Positions 38,251-47,365 are shown, numbered from the stretch's first letter. The stretch: 64,000 nucleotides of DNA from Engelhardtia mirabilis (GCF_007748095.1 NZ_CP036287.1:3534001-3598000), one strand, 5' to 3'. Translations and numbers: made by a program. Notes: generated by a model not told the origin, from the letters alone.

Positions 38251-39687
38251 ATGCTCTTCAACAGCTTCGAGTACGTCCTGTTCCTGTGGACCGTCTACGT
38301 CCTCTTCTGGACCCTGCGGACCAGGCGCAAGCTGCGGCACACCATGTTGCTGGTCGCCAGCTACTGGTTCTACGCCCAGGCCGACTGGCGATTCCTGTCG
38401 CTCTTGGTGGTCAGCTCGCTGGTCGACTTCTGGGCCGGCCGCGGCGTCCACGACGCGCTCGAAGCCGGCAACCGCCGTCGCGCCCACGCCTTCCTGGGCC
38501 TCAGCCTGGCGGTCAACCTCGGATTGCTCGGCACCTTCAAGTACGCCGACTTCTTCCTCGGCGGCTTCAGCGACCTGGCACAGGCGGTCGGCCTCGACCC
38601 GATCGGCCTGCGGCTGGACCTCGTGCTCCCGGTCGGGATCAGCTTCTATACCTTCCAGACGCTCAGCTACACCTTCGACATCTACCGCGGCAAGCTGCGG
38701 CCGATCGCGAGCTTGCTGGACTTCTCGCTCTACGTCTCCTTCTTCCCCCAGCTCGTCGCCGGCCCGATCGTGCGCGCGATCCAGTTCCTGCCGCAGCTCG
38801 AACAGCCGCCCGAGTACGACGATCGACGCGTTTCCTCGGGCCTGTTCCAGATCCTGCGCGGCCTGGTCAAGAAGCTCTTGATGGCCGACGTGCTCGGCGC
38901 CCACCTCGTGGACGCCGCCTTCGCCGACGCGGACACCATGGGCCAGCTCGGCGCGCCGGCCCTACTGCTCGCCACCTACGCCTACGCCCTGCAGCTCTAC
39001 GGCGACTTCGCGGGCTACTCCGACATCGCCATCGGCTCGGCTCGCCTGCTGGGCTTCGAGCTGCCCAAGAACTTCGACGCGCCCTTCAAGTCCCGCTCGC
39101 TCGAGGAGTTCTGGACCCGCTGGCACATCACCATGTCCTCGTGGTTCATGGACTACGTCTACGTGGGCCTGGGCGGCAGCCGCGTGGGCTTCTGGCGCTA
39201 CGCGCGCAACGTGATCGTGGCCTGGGGCCTGGTCGGGCTGTGGCACGGCGCGGCCTGGACCTTCGCCCTGTGGGGCCTCTACCACGGGCTGTGGCTGGTC
39301 GCGGTGCGCTGCGTGCGGATGCTGCTGCCCGACGAGCGCCTGCCCCAGAACAAGCTGTTCGCCGTCTTGGGGGTGCTGTTCACCTTCCACGTGGTGGCCT
39401 TCTCGATGATCCTGTTCCGCTGCCCGGACCTGGCCACCTTCAGCTCCGCGGTGGCGCAGCTCGGTGACTGGTCCATGGGCCTGCCGAATGTGCCCTGGCA
39501 GATCTGGTTGGTCCTAGGCCTGGGCTACGCCAGCCACCTGATGCCCGACGCCTGGCAGCAGGCCCTCGAGCGCGGCTGGGAAGCGACGCCGCGCGTGGTC
39601 CAGGGCCTGGCCCTGGCTGCATCGATGGTGCTGCTGTTCGCCCTGCACCCGCCGGGGTTGGCGCCGTTCATCTACTTCCAGTTCTGA
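38251..39687 (+). CDS. MBOAT-family O-acyltransferase (AlgI-like)
   Basis: The 478-residue polytopic membrane protein of the AlgI/DltB type starts with MLFNSFEYVLFL, the family N-terminus. About ten helices can be drawn. The MBOAT core has YSDIAIGSARLLGFELPKNFDAPF, the RWHITMSSW segment (about 290) and the catalytic His in GLWHGAAWTF (about 332). These enzymes move acetyl or other acyl groups across the membrane onto exported polysaccharides. The following gene, an SGNH protein overlapping by one base, would be the periplasmic transferase partner (AlgJ/AlgX role). ATG 38251 is chosen for the family start. It begins 16 bases after the diguanylate cyclase gene. Confidence 0.93.
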   Translation: MLFNSFEYVLFLWTVYVLFWTLRTRRKLRHTMLLVASYWFYAQADWRFLSLLVVSSLVDFWAGRGVHDALEAGNRRRAHAFLGLSLAVNLGLLGTFKYADFFLGGFSDLAQAVGLDPIGLRLDLVLPVGISFYTFQTLSYTFDIYRGKLRPIASLLDFSLYVSFFPQLVAGPIVRAIQFLPQLEQPPEYDDRRVSSGLFQILRGLVKKLLMADVLGAHLVDAAFADADTMGQLGAPALLLATYAYALQLYGDFAGYSDIAIGSARLLGFELPKNFDAPFKSRSLEEFWTRWHITMSSWFMDYVYVGLGGSRVGFWRYARNVIVAWGLVGLWHGAAWTFALWGLYHGLWLVAVRCVRMLLPDERLPQNKLFAVLGVLFTFHVVAFSMILFRCPDLATFSSAVAQLGDWSMGLPNVPWQIWLVLGLGYASHLMPDAWQQALERGWEATPRVVQGLALAASMVLLFALHPPGLAPFIYFQF

Positions 39688-41174
39688 TGGCTCGACTGCT
39701 AGACCTCCTGCGCTGGATCGGTCCGCGGACCGTCGCGATGGTGCTCTCGCTGGCGGCGCTGGAGCTGGGTCTCTACCACCTGGGCGACTACGGCAAGTGG
39801 ATCGTCCAGGAGCAGAGCGCGCGCTACGGCTGGCGCATGCTGCCGAACCAACGGGGCTGGTCGCGCGACTTCGACGTACGCGAGCAGACCAACGACCGGG
39901 GCTTTCGCGACGACCGCGATTGGGGGAGTGCGCCCCTCGAGGACGGCGGCTCTTGGTTCTCGCAGATCCTGCCCGCGGCGCCCGTCGAGGAGGACGCGGA
40001 CCTCCTGCGAATCGCGACGGTCGGCAACTCGATGACCTACGGCACCAGCGTGCCGGTGGGTTCGACCTGGCCGCGGGTGCTGGAGACCCTGATCGCCGAG
40101 GAGTTCGTCCGGCGCGGCGACCCGCGCGGGGTGCGGGTGATGAACTTCGCCACCCAGGGTTACACCTTCGAGCAGATGGCGCGGATCTACGAGGACGAGA
40201 TCCGCCCCTGGGCCGTCGACCTCCTGATCTGGCCCACCATCGCCGCCGACACGCGTCCCATGCGGCCCGCCACCGACGATGTCGACTACGACTTCCGGCG
40301 CACGGTGATCCGCACGGCGACCTACGACATGCTGCGCGAGCAGGTGATCGATCACTGGCTGCCCCCGGCCGGGCGCGGGGGCCCCGAGCGGACGCCGCGC
40401 CAAGTCAAGACGGAGTTCCGCCAGCGGTTGCGCCCGGCGCTCGAGTTGGCCGTGCGTGGTGCTGCGCCCCTGCCGACGAGCGGCGACGGCGAGGAGCGCG
40501 CACAGCTCCTGGCCGCGATCGATGCGGGACTCGCCCGTGCCTTCGAGCGCACGCCGCTCGATCGTCTGGTGCGGGAGGTCTGGACCGAGTTGACCCGCCC
40601 CGATCTCATCGAACAGGCGCGGAGCCTGGGGCTGGACCTGGCCTCCGAGGCCTGGCCGGCCTTGGAGTCGAGCCTGACCCTCGAGCTCTGGGAGCCGCTG
40701 GATTCCGCGCAGAAGCGCACGCCCTTCGCACCTGCTCAGCAATTCCTATGGGACCCGCGGGGCGCGCGCCTGTTCCGCATCGCCCGTGAGTTGCAGGCCC
40801 CCGGGGGGCAACTGGCGGTGCTCCTGTTGCCGAACATGCACCTGACCCTGACGGCCGAGGCCCCCTCGCCCGCGGTCTACTGGCAACCGTGGAGCGCGAG
40901 CGACCCTGTGGCCCAGCTCGGCAGCACCAGCTTGATCGACGCCGTCGACGCCTTCCGCGAGCCCATGGCCGAACTGGCCGAAGTCCTGCGAGCTCGGGGC
41001 TTCGTCGAGGGTGACGGTGGTCAGGACCTGATCGGCGATGACTATCCATTCGTGGACCAGAGCCTGTTCCTGCTCCGCGACACCGGTCACTACAACGTGG
41101 CCGGACACCGCCGCTTGGCCGAGGTCGTCTTCGCGCGGCTGCTCGCGTCCGGCGCCCTCGAACCGGCGGACTGA
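39687..41174 (+). CDS. SGNH-like membrane-anchored protein, partner of MBOAT acyltransferase
   Basis: The 495-residue protein has an N-terminal hydrophobic anchor (about 13-32). The SGNH block I reads ATVGNSMTYG (GNS in place of GDS) near residue 111, block II-like Gly in NFATQGYTFEQM, and the C-terminal block DTGHYNVAGHRRLAE carries the Asp/His pair. This resembles AlgJ/AlgX-type periplasmic O-acetyltransferases. The ATG shares one base with the MBOAT stop, so the two are coupled. A long insert (about 215-340) is charged and has no known match. Likely transfers acyl groups to an exported glycan; the polymer is unknown as no polymerase gene is near. Confidence 0.82.
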   Translation: MARLLDLLRWIGPRTVAMVLSLAALELGLYHLGDYGKWIVQEQSARYGWRMLPNQRGWSRDFDVREQTNDRGFRDDRDWGSAPLEDGGSWFSQILPAAPVEEDADLLRIATVGNSMTYGTSVPVGSTWPRVLETLIAEEFVRRGDPRGVRVMNFATQGYTFEQMARIYEDEIRPWAVDLLIWPTIAADTRPMRPATDDVDYDFRRTVIRTATYDMLREQVIDHWLPPAGRGGPERTPRQVKTEFRQRLRPALELAVRGAAPLPTSGDGEERAQLLAAIDAGLARAFERTPLDRLVREVWTELTRPDLIEQARSLGLDLASEAWPALESSLTLELWEPLDSAQKRTPFAPAQQFLWDPRGARLFRIARELQAPGGQLAVLLLPNMHLTLTAEAPSPAVYWQPWSASDPVAQLGSTSLIDAVDAFREPMAELAEVLRARGFVEGDGGQDLIGDDYPFVDQSLFLLRDTGHYNVAGHRRLAEVVFARLLASGALEPAD

Positions 41175-41276
41175 GCGCGAATGACCCCCACCCGGAACCG
41201 TAGAGTCTGACCCGCCCGCTTCGCGTCTCCCACCCGCTCGCCTCCCCGCCACCCCCCTCGGTTCCTTTCACTCGGC

Positions 41277-42602
41277 ATGCCCCCCCTGCTCCGCGCGGCG
41301 TTGCGAATCGCCGCCAAGGACCTCCGCAGCTGCCTGCGGGACCGACAGACGATCATCTACGCGGTGGTCCTGCCGCTGGCGATGTACCCGGTCATGTTCT
41401 GGATCATGCTCCAGGCCCAGATCCTGATCGAGGGTAAGCGCAGCGCCCAGACCCTGTCGATCGCGGTGTTGGTCGAGCAGAGCGCCGCCGAGCGCGCCGC
41501 CGAGCTGACCTCCGACCTGGGCCTCGATACGGACGCGACGAGCTTCGAGGCCTGGGCTCCGCTGGAGGTGCTCGGAACGAGCGAGCCCGATCTGGCGGCC
41601 GCCGCCCGAGAGCGCGCCAGGACCCTGCTCGAGCTCGATTCGCCGCCCGACGTGATTCTCGCCGTCTATTCGCCCGCGGGCGAGCAGCCGACGCTCGCGA
41701 TCCTCTACGACGGCGCTCGCGCGCGTTCCACCAACGCACGGGAGCGACTCGAGCAGAAGCTGGCCGAGTTGGCCGAGGTCGCCCGCGACGACGCCCTCGA
41801 GTCGGTGGGTACCGACCGCAACGAGCTCGCGGGGCTCGAGTTTCGACCGGTCAACCTGGCCACCGGCAAGGAGGTCGGGGCCTTCATCGCCTCGATGTTG
41901 CTGCCCATGATGATCGTCGTGATGGCGGTCATGGGCGCCTTCTACCCTGCTGTGGACTTGACCGCCGGTGAGCGCGAACGCGGGACCGAGGAGACGACCC
42001 TGTTGCTGCCCGTGCCGCGCACCGCGGTGCAGCTGGGCAAGCTCTTGGCCGTCACGGCCATCGGCGGACTGGCCTCGTCCATGAATCTGCTCGGCATGGG
42101 CGTCGCGGCCGGGCACCTGCTCGGGATGACCGGGGCCGGCGGCCTGGACTTCCAACTCGATCCCCTGGCGCTGCTGCTGGTCGCGCCGCTGGTGCTGATC
42201 TTCGTGCTCTTCACCAGTGCGATCCTGACCGCCATCGCCTCCTTCGCGGAGACGTTCAAGCAGGGCCAGTCCCTCTTGGGCAGCGCCCAACTCCTGTTCA
42301 TCTTCCCGGCCATGGCTTCGAGCCTGCCGGGGCTCACCTTGACGCCCGGCATCGCCGCGATTCCCGTGGTCGGAGCCGCCGTCGGCTTCCGCACCATCCT
42401 GCGCGGCGGGCCCCTGGGCGAGCTGCCCTGGGGTGGCCTGGCCCTCTGCGCCCTGGCCATGGTGGCCTACGCGACTCTCGCCGTGCTCGTCTCCGTGCGT
42501 CTGCTCAACCAGGAGCTGCGCACCGGCGGCAGCACCTCCGTGGTCGCGCGACTGCGCGCAGCCGTGGGCCTCACGGGCGGTGGGAGCCGCCAGATCCAAT
42601 GA
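41277..42602 (+). CDS. ABC-2 type permease (NatB-like)
   Basis: The 441-residue protein has the Na+ exporter NatB/ABC-2 layout: an N-terminal helix (about 22-45) after AAKDLRSCLRDRQT, a long extracytoplasmic loop (about 55-195), then five or six helices from about 198 (GAFIASMLLPMMIVVMAVMG) with the conserved ERERGTEETTLLLPVPRTAVQLGKLLAV coupling segment. The ATPase gene starts inside its last codons (ATGA). The three genes 41277-45609 form one exporter with two different membrane subunits. Substrate unknown; the Nat-type exports Na+ in Bacillus, but many relatives export other compounds. Confidence 0.88.
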   Translation: MPPLLRAALRIAAKDLRSCLRDRQTIIYAVVLPLAMYPVMFWIMLQAQILIEGKRSAQTLSIAVLVEQSAAERAAELTSDLGLDTDATSFEAWAPLEVLGTSEPDLAAAARERARTLLELDSPPDVILAVYSPAGEQPTLAILYDGARARSTNARERLEQKLAELAEVARDDALESVGTDRNELAGLEFRPVNLATGKEVGAFIASMLLPMMIVVMAVMGAFYPAVDLTAGERERGTEETTLLLPVPRTAVQLGKLLAVTAIGGLASSMNLLGMGVAAGHLLGMTGAGGLDFQLDPLALLLVAPLVLIFVLFTSAILTAIASFAETFKQGQSLLGSAQLLFIFPAMASSLPGLTLTPGIAAIPVVGAAVGFRTILRGGPLGELPWGGLALCALAMVAYATLAVLVSVRLLNQELRTGGSTSVVARLRAAVGLTGGGSRQIQ

Positions 42603-43405
42603 CGTCCATCGATCCCCAGCGGCCCGCGGCCGAACCCGTCAAGGGCGAATCCGCCGTGCGCACCGAAGCCCTGACCAAGCTCTACGCCGACGCCAAGCGA
42701 GGCGAGGTGCGCGCCCTCGACGGCCTCGACCTCGATTGCAAGTACGGCGAGATCTACGGGCTCTTGGGCCCCAACGGCGCGGGCAAGTCGACCACCCTGC
42801 GGATCCTGGCGACCATGCTGGCCCCGACCTCGGGTCGCGCCACCGTCGCCGGGTACGACGTGGCGAGCGATTCCTTGGCGGTGCGACGCAACGTCGGCTT
42901 CCTCTCGGCCAGCACGGGCCTCTACCCGCGCCTCGACGTGCGCGAGACGCTCGAGTACTTCGGGCGCATGCACGGCCTCGAAGAGCGCGCCCTGGCCGAT
43001 CGCATCGATGAGCTGATCGAAGCCTTCCGCATGGACTCCTACGTCACCCGGCGCTGTGAGCACATGTCCAGCGGCCAGAAGCAGCGCGTTTCCATCGCGC
43101 GCGCGGTGCTGCACGACCCCACGGTGCTGATCCTGGACGAGCCCACCACCGGTCTCGACATCCTCTCGACCAGCGACATGATCGACTTCATCGCCTCGCG
43201 CAAGGACTCCGGGCGCTGCGTGCTGTTCAGCACCCACGTGCTGTCCGAGGCCGAACGCCTGTGCGATCGCATCGGGATCATCCACCACGGTCGCCTGCTC
43301 GGCAGCGGCACCCTGCCCGAGCTGCGAGAGCGAACGGGCGCCGAGTACCTGGACGGCATCTTCCGCGCCTTCGTCGAGGTCGACGAGCGGGCCCACATCG
43401 CATGA
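42599..43405 (+). CDS. ABC transporter ATP-binding protein (NatA-like)
   Basis: The 268-residue ATPase has Walker A GPNGAGKSTT (about 58-67), Q-loop region FLSASTGLYPRL, signature MSSGQKQRVSIARAV, Walker B VLILDEPTTGLD and switch His FSTHVLSEAE. The leading 20 residues are a polar extension. SSGQK in place of SGGQ is typical for NatA-type ATPases. It overlaps the permease gene before and the permease/protease gene after by 4 bases each, so all three proteins are made together. It powers the exporter described under its neighbours. Confidence 0.93.
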   Translation: MTSIDPQRPAAEPVKGESAVRTEALTKLYADAKRGEVRALDGLDLDCKYGEIYGLLGPNGAGKSTTLRILATMLAPTSGRATVAGYDVASDSLAVRRNVGFLSASTGLYPRLDVRETLEYFGRMHGLEERALADRIDELIEAFRMDSYVTRRCEHMSSGQKQRVSIARAVLHDPTVLILDEPTTGLDILSTSDMIDFIASRKDSGRCVLFSTHVLSEAERLCDRIGIIHHGRLLGSGTLPELRERTGAEYLDGIFRAFVEVDERAHIA

Positions 43406-45609
43406 CGACCAGCTCCCGACCCGGCGCCGGGGGAAGTGGCGCGAGGGCCAGCGGTGGACGCAGCGTCGTCGCCCTGGTGGCGCGCGGCGAGCTCCTGCGC
43501 CTGCTGCGTGATCGCAAGGCGGTGTTCTTCGCGCTTGTCCTGCCGCTGCTGCTCTACCCCCTGCTGTTCTTGGGCTCCGAGAAGCTCGGGCAGGCCTCCG
43601 AGCGCCGCATGGAGGACCAGAGCGTCGCCATTGCCGCGAACCTGGAGGCTCTCGATGGGGACCTGCGCCAGCAGTTGCTGGACCGCCTCCCCGCCCCGGA
43701 CGGCGCCACCTTCTCGATCGCCGACGAGTTGCTCGAGGGGCTGACCGACGGGGCGGCACCCGAGGCTGGAGCTGTTGGCGAGGATGCTTCGAACGCCGGT
43801 GGCGACGACCACTCGGGCGAGGATGCCCAGCGCGAACGTGCGTCCGAACTGCTCGAGGAGCTAGCGGTGGACCTCCTGCTGGTGGCGCGCCCTTCGGACT
43901 CGGAGGGCTCGCCGCCGGTGATCGTGGCCTGGTTCCGTCGCAACGACGAGTCCGGCATGCGCGCCAGCCAGTTGATTGGCAGCGCTGTCTCGGACCTCTC
44001 GACGACCCTGTTCGAAGCCCGCCTGGTCGAGCTGCTCGGCGTCGACCCGGCCCAGTCCTTCGCGGCCACGAGCGAGGACGTGGCCAGCGTGGCTGACAGC
44101 GCGGGCCTGGCCCTGGGCAAGCTGCTGCCGTTGATCGCCGTGCTCGTGGTGCTCAGCGGCGGCGCCTTCGCGGCCCTGGAGGCCTTCGCCGCCGAGCGGG
44201 AGGTCGGCACCCTCGAGACCCTGCTGGTGCAGCCGGTCGAGCGCATCGACATCGCCCGCGGCAAGCTGATCGCCGTCCTGGCCACGGGCCTAGCGGCCTG
44301 GATCGGCAACGCGGCGAGCTTGATCGCCTGTGCCGCCGGCGGATTGCTCGCGACCATCGACGAGGGTCTGGCCGACGCCCCCGTGGCCGTGCTGATCGGG
44401 CGCGTGGGCCTGGGCACCGTGATCATGTTGCCGACGATCGCCCTGATCGCGTCAGTGCTCGGGATGGTCTCCGCCCGCGCGCGCAGCTACCGCGAGGGCC
44501 AGAACTACATCCTGCCCCTGACCCTGGCCGGCATGGCCCTGGCGTCGCCGGCCGCGGCGGCGGACGTGGTGTTCGATCCGCTCCTGGCGCTGATTCCGGT
44601 GCTGGGGCCGTCCTTGGCCATGCGGGATGCACTCGCCGGTTCCCTGGCGCCAGTGCCGGCCCTCGTCGCCCTGGCGAGCTCCGCCGTCTACGCGCTGCTG
44701 GCCCTGCGCGGCATCGCCAACACCCTGGACGCGGAACGCCTGCTGCAAGGGGCCGACGTCGACGCCGAGGCGGGCGCGCGCCGCGCCCACGCACGCCGCG
44801 CGATCCTGTGGGGCGGCGTCGGCGTCGGCGCGGTGCTGCTGATCGGATCGTGGCTGCAGTCCAAGGACCTGGTCTGGGGCCTGGTCGCGACCCTCTGGGG
44901 CCTGGCCCTCGGCATCGCCCTGTTGGCCGCGCGCGACCTCGGCAAGAAGCTCGACCTGCGACCTGCGGCCGTACTCGGCCTGACCGGCGGGAGTCCGGTG
45001 GGCGTTGGACTCGGCGTCTGCGGTGCCCTACTCGCTGGGCCCGGTCTCGGTCAGATGGCCGGCAAGGTGCTCGAGCTGCAAGAACGCGTGCTGCCCATGC
45101 CCACTGTGGACGCGGGCGCCATGGAGCAGGTCTTCGCGGCGCTGCTCGATCGCCCCTTGATCGTGGCCCTGTTCCTGGTGGCGATCAGCCCCGCCATCTG
45201 CGAGGAACTGCTGTTCCGCGGAGCGGTCCTGACCGGACTGCGGCGAGATTTGAGCGTGGGCAAGACCCTGGGCTGGCAGGCGCTGCTCTTCGCCCTGGCC
45301 CACGGCTCGGTGCACCGGCTCGTGCCCACCGCCAGCCTGGGCCTGATCCTCGGCCTCTTGCGCTTGCGAACGGGCAGCATCCTGCCCTGCATCGCCCTGC
45401 ATGCCAGCTACAACGGAGTGCTCGTGGCGGCTACGCAGATGGATCCCGAGGGCCGCGCCGCAAGCCTGCTGCAACACCCGGCCTGGATGCTCGCCACGAT
45501 CGCCGGCCTGGCCCTGGCCCTGTTGCCGCGTCAGGCCGCGGTGGAGAGCACCACGCCCACGACTCCGACGAAGCCCAACGCTGTGCCCACTGCCGATCGC
45601 CAGCCGTAG
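43402..45609 (+). CDS. ABC-2 permease fused to CPBP intramembrane protease
   Basis: The 735-residue protein is a NatB-like permease (about 15-445) joined to a CPBP/Abi (CAAX-protease-like) domain (about 545-710). The permease part has LLRLLRDRKAVFFALVLPLLLYP at the front and AEREVGTLETLLVQPVERIDIARGKL in the coupling region. The CPBP part keeps its catalytic set: E601-E602 in CEELLFRG, H634 in FALAHG and H667 in HASYNG. This fusion is known from other planctomycetes, and the role of the protease with an exporter is not established. ATG 43402 overlaps the ATPase stop. Its last 79 bases overlap the 3' end of the convergent EamA gene. Confidence 0.9.
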   Translation: MTTSSRPGAGGSGARASGGRSVVALVARGELLRLLRDRKAVFFALVLPLLLYPLLFLGSEKLGQASERRMEDQSVAIAANLEALDGDLRQQLLDRLPAPDGATFSIADELLEGLTDGAAPEAGAVGEDASNAGGDDHSGEDAQRERASELLEELAVDLLLVARPSDSEGSPPVIVAWFRRNDESGMRASQLIGSAVSDLSTTLFEARLVELLGVDPAQSFAATSEDVASVADSAGLALGKLLPLIAVLVVLSGGAFAALEAFAAEREVGTLETLLVQPVERIDIARGKLIAVLATGLAAWIGNAASLIACAAGGLLATIDEGLADAPVAVLIGRVGLGTVIMLPTIALIASVLGMVSARARSYREGQNYILPLTLAGMALASPAAAADVVFDPLLALIPVLGPSLAMRDALAGSLAPVPALVALASSAVYALLALRGIANTLDAERLLQGADVDAEAGARRAHARRAILWGGVGVGAVLLIGSWLQSKDLVWGLVATLWGLALGIALLAARDLGKKLDLRPAAVLGLTGGSPVGVGLGVCGALLAGPGLGQMAGKVLELQERVLPMPTVDAGAMEQVFAALLDRPLIVALFLVAISPAICEELLFRGAVLTGLRRDLSVGKTLGWQALLFALAHGSVHRLVPTASLGLILGLLRLRTGSILPCIALHASYNGVLVAATQMDPEGRAASLLQHPAWMLATIAGLALALLPRQAAVESTTPTTPTKPNAVPTADRQP

Positions 45610-46484
45610 CGCTCCCCCATCCGCAGCCCGATCGGCAAGGCAAACAGCGGCGTGGTCGCGAACAGGATCGCCGACACGCCCGGCGACAGGCTCCCGAGCG
45701 CGAGGCTGTGGAGCGGCAGGTTGAGCACGGCCCCGACCAGGATCGGGGGCAAGAGCAAGAGCAGCGTCGGCCGGTGACCGAGCCCGCCGACCAGCTGGGT
45801 CAGGCTGCGGCGCATCCCGCCGCGACCTCGCAGCCCTCCGAGCGCGATCGCGATCAAGGCCGCCCCAGCCACGCCGCCGACCAAGCGCAGCACGGTGCCC
45901 GGTAACAGGTCGACGCCCTCGAAGCCGCGACGACCGCTGACGATCGCGAAGGCCTGGGAAAGGGCAGCGAGGGAGGCCAGGCTGACGCCCACGCGCTTGT
46001 CGCGGGCCGTGGCCAGGTTGCCCGACCCACCCCGGTCGGAAACCACCAGCGCGATGCCGGCCAGGGCCACCGACATGGCGACCAGAGCCTTGGGCGGGAG
46101 CGACTCGCCATCGAACAGGAAGGCCAACAGGGCCGCCAGGGGCGGGATCAAGTTGACGCTCATCGCGGCCAACTGCACCCCGCAACGGGGCAGGGCCGCG
46201 AAGTAGAGGGCGTCGCCGATGGCGAAGCCGAACAGGCCGCTGAGACCGAGCCAGCCCCAGGCTGCGGTGCTCGGGATGGCCCACCCCGCCGCAGCCCAGA
46301 CGCAGGCGAAGACCACCAGCGCGACGGTGTTCTTGAATAGGTTCGCCGCGACGGGCCCCGCGTGGGACTTGCCGCGCAGGGCGCGGGCGAACTGATGCGA
46401 CGCCAGCGCCCAGCCGGCAGCCGCGGCCATGCCTGCGGCGGCTCCGGCGATCGCGGTCGAGTTTCCCAGCACGGCGTCGGGCAT
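45531..46484 (-). CDS. EamA/DMT-family transporter
   Basis: The 317-residue membrane protein has about ten hydrophobic helices in two EamA-like halves (about 10-155 and 165-317). The second half has the typical end LSPGVSAILFATTPLFALPIG...ERYGWRSAVGTALGFVGVVGVV. DMT proteins move small metabolites such as amino acids or sugars; the substrate cannot be read. ATG 46484 begins near the first helix; the frame is open to 46568 through a basic stretch. Its 3' end overlaps the CPBP fusion gene by 79 bases on the other strand. The region upstream (46485-46613) leads into the MITE-like element. Confidence 0.85.
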   Translation of the reverse strand: MPDAVLGNSTAIAGAAAGMAAAAGWALASHQFARALRGKSHAGPVAANLFKNTVALVVFACVWAAAGWAIPSTAAWGWLGLSGLFGFAIGDALYFAALPRCGVQLAAMSVNLIPPLAALLAFLFDGESLPPKALVAMSVALAGIALVVSDRGGSGNLATARDKRVGVSLASLAALSQAFAIVSGRRGFEGVDLLPGTVLRLVGGVAGAALIAIALGGLRGRGGMRRSLTQLVGGLGHRPTLLLLLPPILVGAVLNLPLHSLALGSLSPGVSAILFATTPLFALPIGLRMGERYGWRSAVGTALGFVGVVGVVLSTAA

Positions 46485-46613
46485 GGCGGCGAAGCGCGTC
46501 GAGATCGCGGAGCGGAGGCGGATCGATCGTGCAGCGCGAAAGGACTCGGAACGTCGTCGCCGACCCACCGTGTCAGAGCGACATCGCCGCCCGCCCCCTG
46601 CAGCGCCACCCTA

Positions 46614-46774
46614 GTGTCCTGGATCAGAAATTCGGCGTCACTGCCCGGAGGTCCGATCGATGCTGGCTAGGCGCGCCGACGACGCGTATCCGCTGCGATA
46701 CTCGGAGGAGGCGCTGGCGACGCCAGCGGCGATCGGAGCCCGGGAAGTGACGCCGAATCTCTGATCCAGGACAC
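46614..46774. mobile_element. MITE-like element with 28-bp terminal inverted repeats and TA flanks
   Basis: Positions 46614-46641 and 46747-46774 are inverted repeats of 28 bases differing at one base, beginning GTGTCCTGGATCAG. TA lies directly outside both ends (46612-46613, 46775-46776), as after Tc1/mariner-IS630 type insertion into TA. The arms continue to match, with one indel, for about 25 further bases (CCCGG..TCCGATCG), so the whole 161-bp element can fold into a long hairpin. An inner perfect palindrome (CGCTGGCG/CGCCAGCG) lies near 46708-46724. No transposase is encoded, so it is a non-autonomous element. Confidence 0.8.
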
Positions 46775-47265
46775 TAGCGATCGCTCAGGTGCAACCCCGC
46801 TCCCAAGGGCCCCGAGCCGCCGTCGGTCGGAACGGGCAGGGGGTAGTGGCTGTCGGGTCGCTCGGCCGCGAATCGGGAGAGGTCGTCGAGCGACGTCTGT
46901 GCCAGCACACCCAGGTACTGGTCGCAGGCCGACTTCCAGTAGTGGTGCAGGGGGCAGGCGCGTTCGTCCGTGCACTCGGCTTGACCCAGCATGCACGTGC
47001 GCACACGGGCCAGGTGCTCCTGGGCATCGACCACCTCATAGAGGTGGATCTGCTTGGGATGGCGCGCGAGTCGGAAGCCGCCGCTGCGGCCGCGCTGGCT
47101 GTGCACCAAACCTCGCGCGACCAGGGGCTGCAGGATCTTGGCCAGGAACGGTGCCGGAATGCCGAGGCGCTCACCCATGTCACGGGCGAGGTGGAAGCTG
47201 CCCTCTTCCTGCATGGCCAGGAAGGTCAGCGCTCGGATTGCGTATTCGCTTGCTCGGGAGATCAA
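46774..47265 (-). CDS. Rrf2-family regulator with Fe-S-type cysteines
   Basis: The 163-residue protein starts ISRASEYAIRALTFLA, the family N-terminus, with winged helix to about 75 (PAPFLAKILQPLVARGLVHSQRGRSGGFRLAR). Three cysteines C91-x6-C98-x5-C104 sit where NsrR/IscR-type regulators hold an Fe-S cluster; a fourth is C114. It is likely to sense NO, redox state or Fe-S status. The start codon is TTG (47263-47265). The stop TAG is made by TA of the target site plus the first G of the MITE-like element, so the last residues (after about SLDDLSRF) may be altered by the insertion. A perfect palindrome upstream may be its own operator. Confidence 0.9.
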   Translation of the reverse strand: MISRASEYAIRALTFLAMQEEGSFHLARDMGERLGIPAPFLAKILQPLVARGLVHSQRGRSGGFRLARHPKQIHLYEVVDAQEHLARVRTCMLGQAECTDERACPLHHYWKSACDQYLGVLAQTSLDDLSRFAAERPDSHYPLPVPTDGGSGPLGAGLHLSDR

Positions 47266-47289
47266 GGGCGGCCCAACCGGTGGTGTTCG

Positions 47290-47301
47290 TTAGCTAGCTA
47301 A
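47290..47301. promoter_or_regulatory. Possible Rrf2 operator: 12-bp palindrome
   Basis: TTAGCTAGCTAA is a perfect palindrome 24-36 bases upstream of the rrf2 TTG start. It lies in the most AT-rich stretch of the area (47285-47330), the likely promoter. Rrf2 regulators often repress their own gene through such sites. Position and symmetry are the only evidence. Confidence 0.4.
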
Positions 47302-47331
47302 GAAGACGATTTTGTCCGTTGAGCATAAGCG

Positions 47332-47365
47332 GAAGACCCCCCGCTGTGTCCAGCGAAGGGTCTTC
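47332..47365. terminator. Hairpin between small basic protein gene and rrf2
   Basis: An 8-bp outer stem (GAAGACCC, 47332-47339, with 47358-47365) and a 5-bp inner stem (CGCTG/CAGCG, loop TGTC) form one structure. It lies about 150 bases past the stop of the small basic protein gene on the minus strand and before the rrf2 promoter. No T tract. Confidence 0.45.
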
